Positions 1-7,497 of a stretch of 24,807 bases of DNA are shown piece after piece; within the stretch, counting starts at the first letter, position 1; each line of letters starts with the position of its first letter. The notes below the pieces were generated by a model, which saw nothing but the letters and a program-made list of their open reading frames with translations, was not told where the DNA came from and made no database searches. Origin of the DNA: Pseudorhodobacter antarcticus (lineage in GTDB: Bacteria > Pseudomonadota > Alphaproteobacteria > Rhodobacterales > Rhodobacteraceae). Where the stretch lies: NCBI GenBank assembly GCA_945860375.1, contig CAMAQR010000050.1:1-24807 (forward strand). The letters are read 5' to 3'. The position numbers were made by a program, and so were the translations under genes.

Positions 1-324
1 GAGCGATGCTGGGAAGCGGGTGACCTGCTGTCGAACGTGGAAGCTGACCTGCGGTTTCACCGCACGATCGCAACGACGTGCCCAAACCGGATGCTGCAGT
101 CGGTCTACGATACGGTTCAAGAACTGCTGTCAGAAACCCAGCGCCAACCTATGCCGCGCACGAACCCCACGCGAATGCGCGCATCGCTTTCGGAGCATCG
201 CGAGATCATCGCAGCGCTGTCGCGCCATGATGGCTCGGCGGCCTGCGAAGCGATGCGCAGACACATTGCCAATACAGCCGCCTGCGCAGACATCGCGCTG
301 GATGCGGGCAGCATGGCAATCTGA
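1..324 (+). CDS. GntR-family regulator, FCD-domain C-terminal part (5' end outside window)
   Basis: The reading frame is open from base 1 and ends at TGA 322-324, so about 107 C-terminal residues are visible. They contain the pattern expected of an FCD (FadR C-terminal) ligand-binding domain: an acidic/histidine helix (ADLRFHRTIA) followed by a segment of the NxxL type (CPNRMLQSVYDTV), then SEHREIIAAL and a final helix (AAC EAMRRHIANT). In this family the Asp and His residues of such motifs bind a metal or carboxylate effector. The winged-helix DNA-binding part lies upstream of the window. Nothing nearby identifies the effector. The FCD assignment rests on motif recognition, not on a search. 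Confidence 0.6.
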   Translation, partial: ERCWEAGDLLSNVEADLRFHRTIATTCPNRMLQSVYDTVQELLSETQRQPMPRTNPTRMRASLSEHREIIAALSRHDGSAACEAMRRHIANTAACADIALDAGSMAI

Positions 325-390
325 CCGCTCGGGTACCGAGACATCGCCATCTTTTATCCGAACGCCCGCTTACCGCCCATTTCGACGTTG

Positions 391-1050
391 TCACCCGGTT
401 CCCCAAGGTCTCACCTTCGGCATAGCTTCCTTCACTTCCATCTGCCGCAGCATCCGCCCGGCCACCAGCCCATCGCGTACCCAGTCCAGCGCCTGCCACC
501 AATCCTCATAGCCGCGCCGGGTAGAGGCGATCTGCCCTAGATGCGGCCGCCAGGTTACCGGGCAGGCCAGAACCTCGACCGTGCTCCACTTGCCGCGGGA
601 TTGCACGCGTTCGGTGCCTACGACGATGGTGGATGCCCGCTCGCCATGCTGATTGGTCTTGGTTTCCGCGGGCACACAGCGCGGCACTGCGCCTGGCAGC
701 CAGTCTGGCGTAATGCCCGCTCTTGCCAGTTCGGCGACATAGATCGCCATGCGTTTGCCGCCCAGATTGTCTGGCATCCCGGCAAGTGTGGCGGCAACCA
801 CCTCGGCATCTGTGCTGGTGTAACTGCCCATCTTGTGCTGCCCGCCGTCGACCTTGCAGCCCAGCGCGCCTCGTTGCAGCAGGACGTATTCCATGCCAAA
901 GCCGAAGCCTTTCTCCGACACATCCTTCGGCAGGGGAAGTTCCGGCTGCGCCTTTTCAACCCGGAACGCCCATTCCAGGATCGCCTGCACGCCCAGCGCG
1001 CGTTTCACCTTCGCGGCACCTGTGCGCCCGATCCGTCCCTGCATGGTCAT
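391..1050 (-). CDS. Hypothetical protein, phage-like
   Basis: A 219-residue protein starting at ATG 1050, preceded by an AAGGA ribosome-binding site about nine bases upstream. I cannot assign a function. It is soluble, with no signal peptide or membrane segment. It is rich in basic residues at the start, and its C-terminal third is Trp/Arg-rich (YEDWWQALDWVRDGL). From memory, this kind of C-terminus occurs in hypothetical proteins of Rhodobacteraceae prophages; that is recollection, not a search result. A tRNA-derived remnant and integrase-arm-like repeats lie just upstream, at 1193-1486, which fits a remnant of an integrated element. The plus-strand frames over the same bases look like shadows. 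Confidence 0.55.
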   Translation of the reverse strand: MTMQGRIGRTGAAKVKRALGVQAILEWAFRVEKAQPELPLPKDVSEKGFGFGMEYVLLQRGALGCKVDGGQHKMGSYTSTDAEVVAATLAGMPDNLGGKRMAIYVAELARAGITPDWLPGAVPRCVPAETKTNQHGERASTIVVGTERVQSRGKWSTVEVLACPVTWRPHLGQIASTRRGYEDWWQALDWVRDGLVAGRMLRQMEVKEAMPKVRPWGTG

Positions 1051-1192
1051 GGCAGCATTCCTTCAAAGAGGTTCATCTGGGCCGGGCCGTTCGGTCCATC
1101 CGCCGGTCGCCAGATCCACGGGCCCGAGGCCATCGTGAACCAACATCGTCGCCATACTGCTTCCGATTGGACTATGGGCAGCCCAGCCGCTT

Positions 1193-1214
1193 TTCTTGTC
1201 AACGTCGTGTCAAC
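1193..1214. repeat. GTCAAC-type repeat, copy 1
   Basis: The sequence is TTCTTGTCAAC, five bases, then GTCAAC. A second copy with the same architecture lies at 1465-1486, and 18 of 22 positions match. Each copy has two GTCAAC cores 10-11 bases apart, like the arm-type binding sites of tyrosine integrases. The two copies bracket the tRNA remnant at 1350-1399. Confidence 0.45.
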
Positions 1215-1349
1215 CCGCGGATGCACTTCTGGCTACATTGGGAGCCTGCTTTCCTTGCCGAAACCTGTCAATTCACGCTGAAATCCATCGCGTTATCATG
1301 GCGTTATGGCCTAAGCCGTTGATATTGCACACTTCGTCCCAGCGAGCTG

Positions 1350-1399
1350 GTTGCGGCTCATCATCTGAAGGTCACGGGTTCAAATCCCGTCCTCGTAAT
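1350..1399 (+). tRNA. tRNA 3'-half remnant (CAT-anticodon, Met-like), pseudo-tRNA or att-site scar
   Basis: A perfect T-arm is visible (ACGGG, loop TTCAAAT, CCCGT), preceded by a five-base variable loop AGGTC and followed by a 3' acceptor-like strand CCTCGTA plus A. Before it, GGCTCATCATCTGAAGGTC closely resembles the anticodon region of alphaproteobacterial initiator tRNA-Met, which reads GGCTCATAACCTGAAGGTC. The anticodon stem pairs poorly, position 37 would be C, no TACGAGG-like 5' acceptor strand is seen upstream, and CCA is not encoded. A complete functional tRNA is therefore unlikely. The best reading is a tRNA 3' fragment left by integration of a mobile element. Confidence 0.45.
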
Positions 1400-1464
1400 A
1401 AAAATCTTATTTAATATCAAAGACTTGAGATCAGAGCATAACGCTCATCTTTTGTCGTTCCAAA

Positions 1465-1486
1465 TTCTTGTCAACACCAAGTCAAC
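1465..1486. repeat. GTCAAC-type repeat, copy 2
   Basis: Second copy of the TTCTTGTCAAC-N5-GTCAAC repeat seen at 1193-1214. Its last core runs into a palindrome, GTCAA-CGT-TTGAC, at 1481-1493. The likely origin is an integrase arm-binding region of a lost element. Confidence 0.45.
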
Positions 1487-1516
1487 GTTTGACGAGGCCC
1501 CCCTACACGGGCCAGA

Positions 1517-1828
1517 TCAGTCGGGCAGGTCGTCCCGGAACCGATCCATTTGATGCATCCGCTCGTGAAGGATCGTCACGATTCCGATGTCGCCGTTCGA
1601 CAGCCGCCGCCAGTACACGAAATGATGCTCGTGCCGGAAGTAGAAGCCGTTGATGGCGAACTCAGCCGGGATCAGCCGTGACGCGACGCCGTGCTCCTCG
1701 ATTTTGTCGAATGCTGCAAACAGATCGGTGATGTAACGATCAGCCTGTTCAACGCTCCAGCGGTCACGCGTGTAGCGGTAGATCTCGTCAAGCCGCAGCG
1801 ATGCAGCTTCCTGTAAGCGGACGGCCAC
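1517..1828 (-). CDS. parE: ParE-family toxin of a type II toxin-antitoxin pair
   Basis: A 103-residue RelE/ParE-superfamily protein, the usual length. N-terminal helices carry the pattern LQEAASLRLDEIYRYTRDRW, then VEQADRYITDLFAAFDKI, followed by the central strand region (FAINGFYFRHEHHFVYWR) and the C-terminal strand IVTILHERMHQMDRF. This is the ParE fold order, in which the C-terminal Arg/His-containing strand is functional. The family poisons DNA gyrase or, in RelE relatives, cleaves mRNA; ParE-type features favour gyrase. The start is GTG 1828 with GGGGA seven bases upstream, four bases after the antitoxin stop, so translation is probably coupled. It is co-transcribed with the upstream RHH antitoxin, and the operon is presumably autorepressed by the complex. 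Confidence 0.85.
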   Translation of the reverse strand: MAVRLQEAASLRLDEIYRYTRDRWSVEQADRYITDLFAAFDKIEEHGVASRLIPAEFAINGFYFRHEHHFVYWRRLSNGDIGIVTILHERMHQMDRFRDDLPD

Positions 1829-1832
1829 GTCG

Positions 1833-2087
1833 CTATCCCCGGTTCCGGGCGATCACCTCGGCGGCGGTCAACGGGCGATAGCTTTCCTCCGGTGCCGCAA
1901 ATGCGCGTGTCAGTTCGGCTTTCAACCGGTTGAACGCTTCCGCCTCGGCCCGCTCCTTGTCGCGCCGGATCAGGTCGCGGACGTATTCGCTGATGTTCTC
2001 GTAGGACCCGTTCTCGCCCACGTTCGAGGCCACGAACTCGCTCAGCGCACCGCTGATACGGACAGTCATCGTTGTGGTCTGGGACAT
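1833..2087 (-). CDS. parD: ParD-type ribbon-helix-helix antitoxin
   Basis: An 84-residue protein starting at ATG 2087, with GGAG six bases upstream; a longer in-frame extension to 2213 has no good start context. The N-terminal part (TTMTVRISGALSEFVASNV, then ENISEYVRDLIRRDKER) is a typical CopG/ParD ribbon-helix-helix DNA-binding domain. Its beta strand sits around residues 5-10, followed by two helices. The C-terminal half (residues 45-84, Glu/Ala-rich) would wrap and neutralise the toxin. It is the first gene of a two-gene operon with the ParE-like toxin downstream. Type II antitoxins normally repress their own promoter, which here should lie in 2088-2200. Confidence 0.85.
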   Translation of the reverse strand: MSQTTTMTVRISGALSEFVASNVGENGSYENISEYVRDLIRRDKERAEAEAFNRLKAELTRAFAAPEESYRPLTAAEVIARNRG

Positions 2088-2239
2088 GGCGAACTCCGGT
2101 TTCTTGTCTTCAAGATAAGCAATAATGAAGACGCGTGCAAGTTTCCCTACAGTCGGTGTCCCCGTTTTTTGTTGCGGGCAAACATGGTTGCAGATGCCAA
2201 GGACCAAACGCAAGCTGCCTTGGATGGGTTAAAGGGCAC

Positions 2240-2500
2240 ATGCTATTGATTCGGTTTCAACAAAGACCACTGTTCGGATTTCTCGTGAACCCCTTTGGCA
2301 CGACCGCGCGTGCCATTGAGTTGCAGGGCGATCATCTTTTGGTCACCGGACGCAGCATGCCCGCGTCGGTCTCAATGGCGGATATTGGCGAGGCACCGGC
2401 CCTTCGGAAGGGTGCGCTTGGCACGCCGCTGTCATTGCAGTCGTCCGGGCAAAGCAATCTCATATTGTGCGGTGCCGGTCATGCCGATGCGCGCGCATTT
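2240..2500 (+). pseudogene. 5' remnant of a gene, possibly a UvrD/Rep-type helicase N-terminus
   Basis: From ATG 2240 the plus strand reads like real coding sequence for about 87 codons: MLLIRF, then GFLVNPFGTTARAIEL, DHLLVTGRS, MADIGEAPALRKG and LCGAGHADARAF. Beyond about 2500 the frame runs antisense through the ppc fragment and no longer looks coding. The strand-rich N-terminus, with a stated 'ILCGAGHADA' end, reminds me of the accessory N-terminal domain of UvrD-like helicases in Rhodobacterales; this is from memory and uncertain. No helicase motif is present in the retained part. The break coincides with the end of the PEP carboxylase homology on the other strand, which indicates a recombination junction. 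Confidence 0.35.
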
Positions 2501-2941
2501 CCGCGCGGTCCAGCGCTGGTTTTCCAGATCGACCAACTTGCGGTAGATCCGCCGGTGAATTTCCAGCACGGTCACCCGCTTGGCCTCGGTCGGATGCGCG
2601 ATCATGGTCGGTACGATCGCAAGTTCGGCGATACTGACATTGACCTTGGCGGGGTCGGGTTTGCTCGCGGCCAAGCGGGCAAAGGCGACAGCGGCCGATC
2701 CGGCCACGCCGTTAGCGCCCAACACGATCTCGGTCTGGCGCCGCAGACGCATCTGCGCATTCTCTTCCGCGATGTGCTGCAACTGAAACCAGATGTTCAA
2801 CGCCTGAAGACACGGAATTGCTGCCGCTCCGGCGGGAAGCGGCGCAGAAGCCCCCCGCGCCAAGTAGGCCACGACACCGGGTGCGCGCCGGTCCGCCACA
2901 CCCAACAGCAAGCCAAACAGCAGGTCTTTCAGGTCTTGCAC
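2432..2941 (-). pseudogene. ppc: Phosphoenolpyruvate carboxylase, N-terminal fragment (truncated)
   Basis: From GTG 2941 (GGAG nine bases upstream; the frame is closed by TAA just before) the minus strand encodes recognisable PEP carboxylase sequence. LQALNIWFQLQHIAEEN lies near residues 45-61, and the active-site-region motif HPTEAKR follows, then VTVLEIHRRIYRKLVDLENQRW near 115-150. PEP carboxylases are about 880-950 residues, but this frame stops after 169 codons and the homology ends even earlier, near base 2500. All bicarbonate- and PEP-binding C-terminal parts are absent, so it cannot be active. It lies 35 bases after hprA as the last gene of the serine-cycle operon, where PEP carboxylase would turn PEP into oxaloacetate. 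The 3' part was lost in a rearrangement rather than by a point mutation. Confidence 0.75.
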
Positions 2942-2976
2942 GACATTTGGCTCCGAAGCCGCGGATTACACTGGCA

Positions 2977-3948
2977 TCACGTCACCCGATCACGGGGTGC
3001 CCGTCCTTCGAAAAAGTCGACCAGATTGTCCAGCACACGAAACCCCATCGCCTCACGGGTCTCGGCGGTGGCGCTGCCCAGATGCGGCAACATCACCAGA
3101 TTGTCGGCCCCCAGCAGTTCATCACTGATCCGGGGTTCACGCTCGAAGACGTCAAGGGCCGCACCGCCAATGGTGTCGAACCACAGCGCCTGTGCCAATG
3201 CGTGTTCGTCGACCACCTCACCGCGCGCGGTGTTGATGAGAAAGGCATTGGGGCGCATCAACCCCAACCGCCGCGCGTTGATCAGATGCCGGTTCACAGT
3301 TCCACCGGGGCAATGCAGCGAGACAAAATCGCATTGCGACAGCAGTTCATCCAGTTCAACGACCTGAACCGCGCCAAAGCGCGCCAACACCTCGGGTGCC
3401 ACGGCCGAGCGGTTTTGCACCAGGATCTTCATCCCGAAACCATGATGTGCGCGCGCCGCCATCGCCTGACCTATGCGACCAAAACCGACGATGCCCAAAG
3501 TCGCCCCGGATACTTTGGTGCCGATCATGTGGGTTGGGCGCCATCCGGTCCAAAGCCCTGCGCGCAGTTTACGCTCGCCTTCACCCGCCCGCCGCGCCAC
3601 CATCAACAACAGGGTCATCGCAAGGTCTGCGGTGCATTCCGACAGTACATCAGGCGTATTGGTCACCACCATGCCATGCTGCGTGGCCGCAGCGGTGTCG
3701 ATGTGGCTGAAACCCACCCCGTAATTCGCCAATATCCGGGTGCGGGCCTTCGGCAGATCAAAGGCGGTGACCGGCAAGCTGTCGGTCACCGTGGGCAAAA
3801 CCGCGTCATAATGGGCGAAGGCGTCGCGGAAGTCGGCCAGAGCCAACGGCTTGTCCGCCCGGTTTGGCGTGATGTCGAACATCTCTGCCATCCGGGCTTC
3901 GACTTTGGCCGGCCATGCCCGCGTCAGCAGCACCCGTGGTTTTGCCAT
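2977..3948 (-). CDS. hprA: Hydroxypyruvate/glyoxylate reductase (D-2-hydroxyacid dehydrogenase)
   Basis: A 323-residue member of the D-isomer-specific 2-hydroxyacid dehydrogenases; length is normal. The Rossmann motif GFGRIG is at residues 155-160. The catalytic triad is visible as Arg242 (NTARGEVVDE), Glu271 (FEREP) and His289 (LPHLGSAT). The second Rossmann strand ends in VQNRS instead of an Asp, which suggests NADPH rather than NADH preference. In the serine cycle it reduces hydroxypyruvate from SgaA to D-glycerate in the cytoplasm. ATG 3948 has AGGAG seven bases upstream and follows the mtkB stop by nine bases, so it sits inside the sgaA-mtkAB operon. Glyoxylate reductase (GhrB-like) is an alternative name, but the neighbourhood favours hydroxypyruvate. 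Confidence 0.88.
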   Translation of the reverse strand: MAKPRVLLTRAWPAKVEARMAEMFDITPNRADKPLALADFRDAFAHYDAVLPTVTDSLPVTAFDLPKARTRILANYGVGFSHIDTAAATQHGMVVTNTPDVLSECTADLAMTLLLMVARRAGEGERKLRAGLWTGWRPTHMIGTKVSGATLGIVGFGRIGQAMAARAHHGFGMKILVQNRSAVAPEVLARFGAVQVVELDELLSQCDFVSLHCPGGTVNRHLINARRLGLMRPNAFLINTARGEVVDEHALAQALWFDTIGGAALDVFEREPRISDELLGADNLVMLPHLGSATAETREAMGFRVLDNLVDFFEGRAPRDRVT

Positions 3949-3957
3949 GATCCGCTC

Positions 3958-4845
3958 CTATGCCGCCTTCATTACCCGGGCGATAGTTTCACCGATGACC
4001 GAGGGGTTTTCGGCTACAGTCACGCCGGCGGCGCTCAGTATCTCGACCTTTTCGCTGGCACTTTCGCCAAAAGCCGAGATGATCGCCCCGGCATGGCCCA
4101 TGGTGCGACCTTTGGGCGCGGTCAGACCGGCGATATAGGCCACCACCGGTTTGGTCATATGCTCCTGAATATAGGCCGCTGCTTCGGCCTCTTGTGGCCC
4201 GCCGATTTCACCGATCAGCGCGATCACATGGGTGTCAGGGTCCTGCTCGAACCGTTCCAGAATATCGCGGAAACTGGAGCCGTTGATCGGATCGCCGCCA
4301 ATCCCAACCGAGGTGGAAACCCCGATGCCACGGTCCTTCAACTGCTGCGCCGCCTCATAGCCCAGCGTGCCCGAACGCCCGACAATACCCACATGCCCCG
4401 GCAGATAAATATGACCCGGCATGATTCCCAGCATCGCCTTGCCGGGCGAAATGGTGCCCGCACAATTCGGCCCGGTCAGCACCATGCGCTTCTCTCGCGG
4501 ATAGCGCATCATATAGCGTTTGACGCGGATCATGTCTTGCGCTGGGATTCCGTCGGTAATCGACACACAATAGCGGATACCACCATCAGCGGCCTCCATG
4601 ATGCTGTCGGCGGCAAAGGGCGGCGGCACAAAGGCCAGGCTGGTGTCGCAGCCCGTCGCCTCATGCGCCTGCTTCATGGTGTCGAAAATCGGCACGCCAT
4701 GCACCCGCTCGCCTGCCTTGCCGGGCACAACGCCGGCCACAACATTGGTGCCGTAATCAATCATTTCCTTGGTATGAAACTGCGCCATCTTGCCCGAGAT
4801 GCCCTGCACAACCACCCGGCTGTTGCGATCCAGAAAAATGCTCAT
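3958..4845 (-). CDS. mtkB: Malate-CoA ligase (malate thiokinase) alpha subunit
   Basis: A 295-residue SucD-type alpha subunit. The CoA-binding motif QGISGKM is at residues 14-20. [11 protein letters not shown] is near 125-135, GRSGTLGYE is near 156-164, and the phosphorylatable histidine is His251 in MGHAGAI. Succinyl-CoA synthetase alpha subunits have the same layout; assignment to malate rests on the operon with sgaA, hprA and the divergent malyl-CoA lyase gene. With MtkA it makes L-malyl-CoA from malate, CoA and ATP. ATG 4845 overlaps the mtkA stop as ATGA, so the two subunits are translationally coupled. A longer frame beginning upstream at 4890 lies inside mtkA and is not needed. Confidence 0.88.
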   Translation of the reverse strand: MSIFLDRNSRVVVQGISGKMAQFHTKEMIDYGTNVVAGVVPGKAGERVHGVPIFDTMKQAHEATGCDTSLAFVPPPFAADSIMEAADGGIRYCVSITDGIPAQDMIRVKRYMMRYPREKRMVLTGPNCAGTISPGKAMLGIMPGHIYLPGHVGIVGRSGTLGYEAAQQLKDRGIGVSTSVGIGGDPINGSSFRDILERFEQDPDTHVIALIGEIGGPQEAEAAAYIQEHMTKPVVAYIAGLTAPKGRTMGHAGAIISAFGESASEKVEILSAAGVTVAENPSVIGETIARVMKAA

Positions 4846-6041
4846 GCCTTTGCTCTCGACTTTGTGTTCTGTGCAACATCGTTCTTCCACGCCTCAACAG
4901 CGCGCTGGGCGGCCTCCATCAGGCTGGTCGCCCGGATGATCGGCAGCCCGCTTTTGGCCAGAATTTTCAGACCTTCATCCACATTGGTGCCCGCCAGACG
5001 CACGACCACCGGCACATCCACTGGATTGGCCTGCAAGGCCTGCACGACGCCCTCTGCCACCCAGTCGCAGCGGTTGATGCCCGCGAAAATATTGACCAGA
5101 ATCGCCTGCACATTTTCGTCCGAGGTCACCAGACGGAACGCCTTGGCCACCCGTTCCGGCGTGGCCCCGCCACCGATATCCAGAAAGTTCGCAGGCTCGC
5201 CCCCGGCCAGTTTGATGGTGTCCATTGTGGCCATCGCAAGGCCCGCCCCGTTCACGATACAGCCGATCTTGCCGTCCAACCCGATGTAGGAAAGCCCCCG
5301 GTCCGCCGCCCGGCTTTCGCGCGGGTCTTCCTGACTTTTGTCACGCAACTCGGCGATTTGCGGATGGCGGAACAATGCGTTGGTATCAAAGGTCATTTTG
5401 GCGTCCAGCGCCAGAATGCGGTTGTCATTGGTGATGACCAGCGGGTTGATCTCGACCATCGTTGCATCCAGATCGCGGAACGCACGGTAGCAACCTTGCA
5501 ACGTACGCACCATCTGCGGCACCAGCGCATTGCGGATGCCTAACTTATAAGCAATCTCGCGTGCCTGAAATTCCTGTAAACCCACTGCTGGTTCAACGGT
5601 TGAACGCACGATGCTGTCCGGCCGGTTGGCCGAGATTTCCTCGATCTCCATGCCGCCTTCGGACGAGGCCACGATCATCACCCGCTGCGAGGTGCGGTCC
5701 AAGACCAGCCCCAGATAAATCTCGCGGCTAAAGGCCGAAACCTGCTCGACATAGACGCGGTAAATCCCCTTGCCCTCGGGGCCGGTCTGATGGGTCACCA
5801 GTTTGCGACCAAACATGCCGTTCGTGGCCGCCTGAATCTCGTGGTCATTGCTGCAGATCTTCACACCACCAGCCTTGCCACGCCCGCCGGCATGGACCTG
5901 CGCCTTGACGATCCAGCGTTCCCCACCCATCTCGCGGGCACGGTAGGCGGCCTGCTCGGGGCTATAGGCCAACGCCCCGATTGGCACAGCCACGCCAAAT
6001 TTGCTGAGTATCTCTTTGGCCTGATATTCGTGAATATCCAT
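4842..6041 (-). CDS. mtkA: Malate-CoA ligase (malate thiokinase) beta subunit
   Basis: A 399-residue SucC-type beta subunit with an N-terminal ATP-grasp domain starting [12 protein letters not shown]. Lys46 (WIVKAQV) and the glycine-rich loop GGRGKAGG (52-59) contact nucleotide. The metal-binding pattern EINP (197-200) is followed by Asp213 (ALDAKM). The C-terminal ligase domain holds [15 protein letters not shown] and [10 protein letters not shown]. The enzyme couples ATP hydrolysis to malyl-CoA formation together with MtkB. ATG 6041 has a very strong GGGAGGGG site upstream and lies 24 bases after the sgaA stop. Sequence alone does not separate it from succinyl-CoA synthetase beta; the serine-cycle neighbours do. 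Confidence 0.88.
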   Translation of the reverse strand: MDIHEYQAKEILSKFGVAVPIGALAYSPEQAAYRAREMGGERWIVKAQVHAGGRGKAGGVKICSNDHEIQAATNGMFGRKLVTHQTGPEGKGIYRVYVEQVSAFSREIYLGLVLDRTSQRVMIVASSEGGMEIEEISANRPDSIVRSTVEPAVGLQEFQAREIAYKLGIRNALVPQMVRTLQGCYRAFRDLDATMVEINPLVITNDNRILALDAKMTFDTNALFRHPQIAELRDKSQEDPRESRAADRGLSYIGLDGKIGCIVNGAGLAMATMDTIKLAGGEPANFLDIGGGATPERVAKAFRLVTSDENVQAILVNIFAGINRCDWVAEGVVQALQANPVDVPVVVRLAGTNVDEGLKILAKSGLPIIRATSLMEAAQRAVEAWKNDVAQNTKSRAKA

Positions 6042-6065
6042 GGCAAACCCCTCCCATCGTCTTTG

Positions 6066-7304
6066 TTATTCTGCTGCTTTGGCGGTCTGGTAGTACTGGC
6101 CAAGTCCAGCTTCGATCATCGAAAGGTTCACCTCAGCGCCCATCGCATTCATCGCGCGGGCAAACCGCAGGACAATGTCTGAAACAGCCGCTTCAGTAAG
6201 CTGATTGAGAATGCCGATGCGCACCTGCACAGGTTCCGACAAGGTTGGCCAGATGCCAAACCCCACCGCACGGCACGATTGCACCAGCTCCTTCTCGCGC
6301 CCGGCCAAAGCGCCCGGCAGGTTCAGCACCACAAGGCTGGTCATGTTCGAGGTCACTTCGCAGCCCATCTCGGTTACCGCTAGGCGCAAGGCCTGCTCGT
6401 GATAGGCATAATCGACGGCCTTTTGCGCGCGGCCATGTTGCAGGTTGATGCGCAGCGCCTCGTGAAAAGCGGCCACGGCATAACCCGAATGCGTGCGGTG
6501 ATAGGCGCCCACAGGCACATCGCGCCCGTCAATAATGCCCCAGTGCCGCGCCTCAAGGATCGGGTGATGCACATAGCTGTGGCAGCCATTTGCTTTGATC
6601 TCGGCCATATACTGGTCGGAAAAGCTGACCGGCGCATAGGTCAGCGGCAAGCACAGGACGCCCTTTTGCGGGCACGACGCCCAGCCCACAACGCCCGGAT
6701 AATCATCAATCGCAAAATCCGCGATGCCCAGCGACGACACAGCATCCACCAGCCCCAGCACACCATGTGCCAGGCAGGCATCCGAAAAGGCGGCTAGGTC
6801 ATTCACCCGGCCCGACCCAGTTTCCCAATGCGCCATCAGCGCCCATTTCGGTTTGTTCTCGGCCAAGGCGGCGTCAATCACCGCCCCGATTACCGACTGG
6901 CCATGTGGCACCGTGATCACAGTTACCCCCGCCGCTTGTGGGTCCATCGGGTTTTTGCGCAACTCCTCACGTGTTGCCGCCTTCATCCGTATGGTCAGCG
7001 CATCAATCCCCGAGAAGGTGCCGTTGGCAAAGGCCACAACTGTGTCACCCGGCAAAATCGCGTTCAGCATCACGTCCAGCCCCGACCACCCGGTGCCTGC
7101 CACCCCAAAGGTGTGCACATTGGCGGTTCCCCACACTTCGCGCAGCATGTGTTTGCACTCGATCATCCCGCGCAGCACATCGGCCTGCATGTGATCGGCC
7201 AGCCCGGCATTGGCAAAGGCCGCCAGCACCCGCGCATCGGTGTTGCCCGGGCCCGGCCCGGCGGCCAGCGTTTCAGGGATCAGCAAGGCAGGAAAAATGG
7301 TCAT
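6066..7304 (-). CDS. sgaA: Serine-glyoxylate aminotransferase (class V)
   Basis: A 412-residue fold-type I PLP enzyme of the AGXT/SGAT group, close to the family length of about 400. The N-terminus has the substrate-loop pattern AAGPGPGNTDARVL. PLP-contacting Asp187 lies in LVDAVSSLG and the Schiff-base lysine is Lys214 in CPQKG. The enzyme moves the amino group of serine to glyoxylate, giving hydroxypyruvate and glycine, the entry step of the serine cycle. I chose ATG 7304 because family proteins start close to this motif. Its ribosome-binding site is weak (CGGA), and a GTG at 7370 would add 22 residues. It is the first gene of the minus-strand operon sgaA-mtkA-mtkB-hprA-ppc', read from the intergenic region shared with the divergent regulator. 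Confidence 0.85.
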   Translation of the reverse strand: MTIFPALLIPETLAAGPGPGNTDARVLAAFANAGLADHMQADVLRGMIECKHMLREVWGTANVHTFGVAGTGWSGLDVMLNAILPGDTVVAFANGTFSGIDALTIRMKAATREELRKNPMDPQAAGVTVITVPHGQSVIGAVIDAALAENKPKWALMAHWETGSGRVNDLAAFSDACLAHGVLGLVDAVSSLGIADFAIDDYPGVVGWASCPQKGVLCLPLTYAPVSFSDQYMAEIKANGCHSYVHHPILEARHWGIIDGRDVPVGAYHRTHSGYAVAAFHEALRINLQHGRAQKAVDYAYHEQALRLAVTEMGCEVTSNMTSLVVLNLPGALAGREKELVQSCRAVGFGIWPTLSEPVQVRIGILNQLTEAAVSDIVLRFARAMNAMGAEVNLSMIEAGLGQYYQTAKAAE

Positions 7305-7390
7305 CTGGGGGTCCGAAGTTGAAGAACGGAAATCTGGCTTAAGAAAATCCCGGATAGACAAGCGCCACAACCTGCCTTACTCCTGCTTTT

Positions 7391-7450
7391 GGGTATCTAT
7401 TAGTATGGGTAAATTACCACCCATAATACTGGAAATACCATGGCATACCA
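7391..7450. promoter_or_regulatory. Putative operator region between sgaA and the divergent LuxR-type regulator
   Basis: The 193-base intergenic region contains an inverted repeat ATGGGT (7405-7410), eight bases, ACCCAT (7419-7424). Embedded in it is GGTAA-A-TTACC. Two direct copies of ATACCA follow at 7435-7440 and 7445-7450, exactly ten bases apart, and a GGGTAT half-site in the opposite orientation lies at 7391-7396. The repeated ATACC/GGTAT cores on one face of the helix suggest cooperative binding by a regulator, plausibly the adjacent LuxR-type protein. Which promoter it controls cannot be read from the sequence. Confidence 0.4.
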
Positions 7451-7497
7451 AGACCTAGCCCACCGTAACGGGTAGCTTTATGACAAAAGGTTAAACA

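Larger units (their letters stand above)
1051..1516. other. Gene-free stretch with integration-site remnants
   Basis: I find no convincing protein-coding gene in these 466 bases. They hold the tRNA 3'-half remnant, the two GTCAAC-type repeats and, at 1481-1493, a short palindrome GTCAA-CGT-TTGAC that overlaps the second repeat. Base composition becomes noticeably AT-richer around 1395-1470 than in the flanking genes. Confidence 0.5.

Noticed and set aside
541..1281. Plus-strand open frame of 246 codons opposite the phage-like gene
   Set aside because: No motif or ribosome-binding site; the minus-strand frame over the same bases has a good start and more natural composition.
1320..1402. Complete functional tRNA gene
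   Set aside because: The T-arm is perfect, but the anticodon stem does not pair and no matching 5' acceptor strand is present upstream.
1193..1493. CRISPR-like array
   Set aside because: Only two imperfect repeat copies, separated by 250 bases and containing a tRNA remnant; no regular spacer pattern.
2818..5289. Plus-strand open frame of 823 codons across ppc', hprA and mtkB
   Set aside because: It is antisense to three well-recognised serine-cycle genes, has no family motif and a poor start; long antisense frames are common in GC-rich DNA.
3958..6041. Succinyl-CoA synthetase sucCD instead of mtkAB
   Set aside because: The fold is the same, but the operon with sgaA, hprA and ppc' and the divergent malyl-CoA lyase gene point to malate as substrate; no TCA-cycle genes are adjacent.
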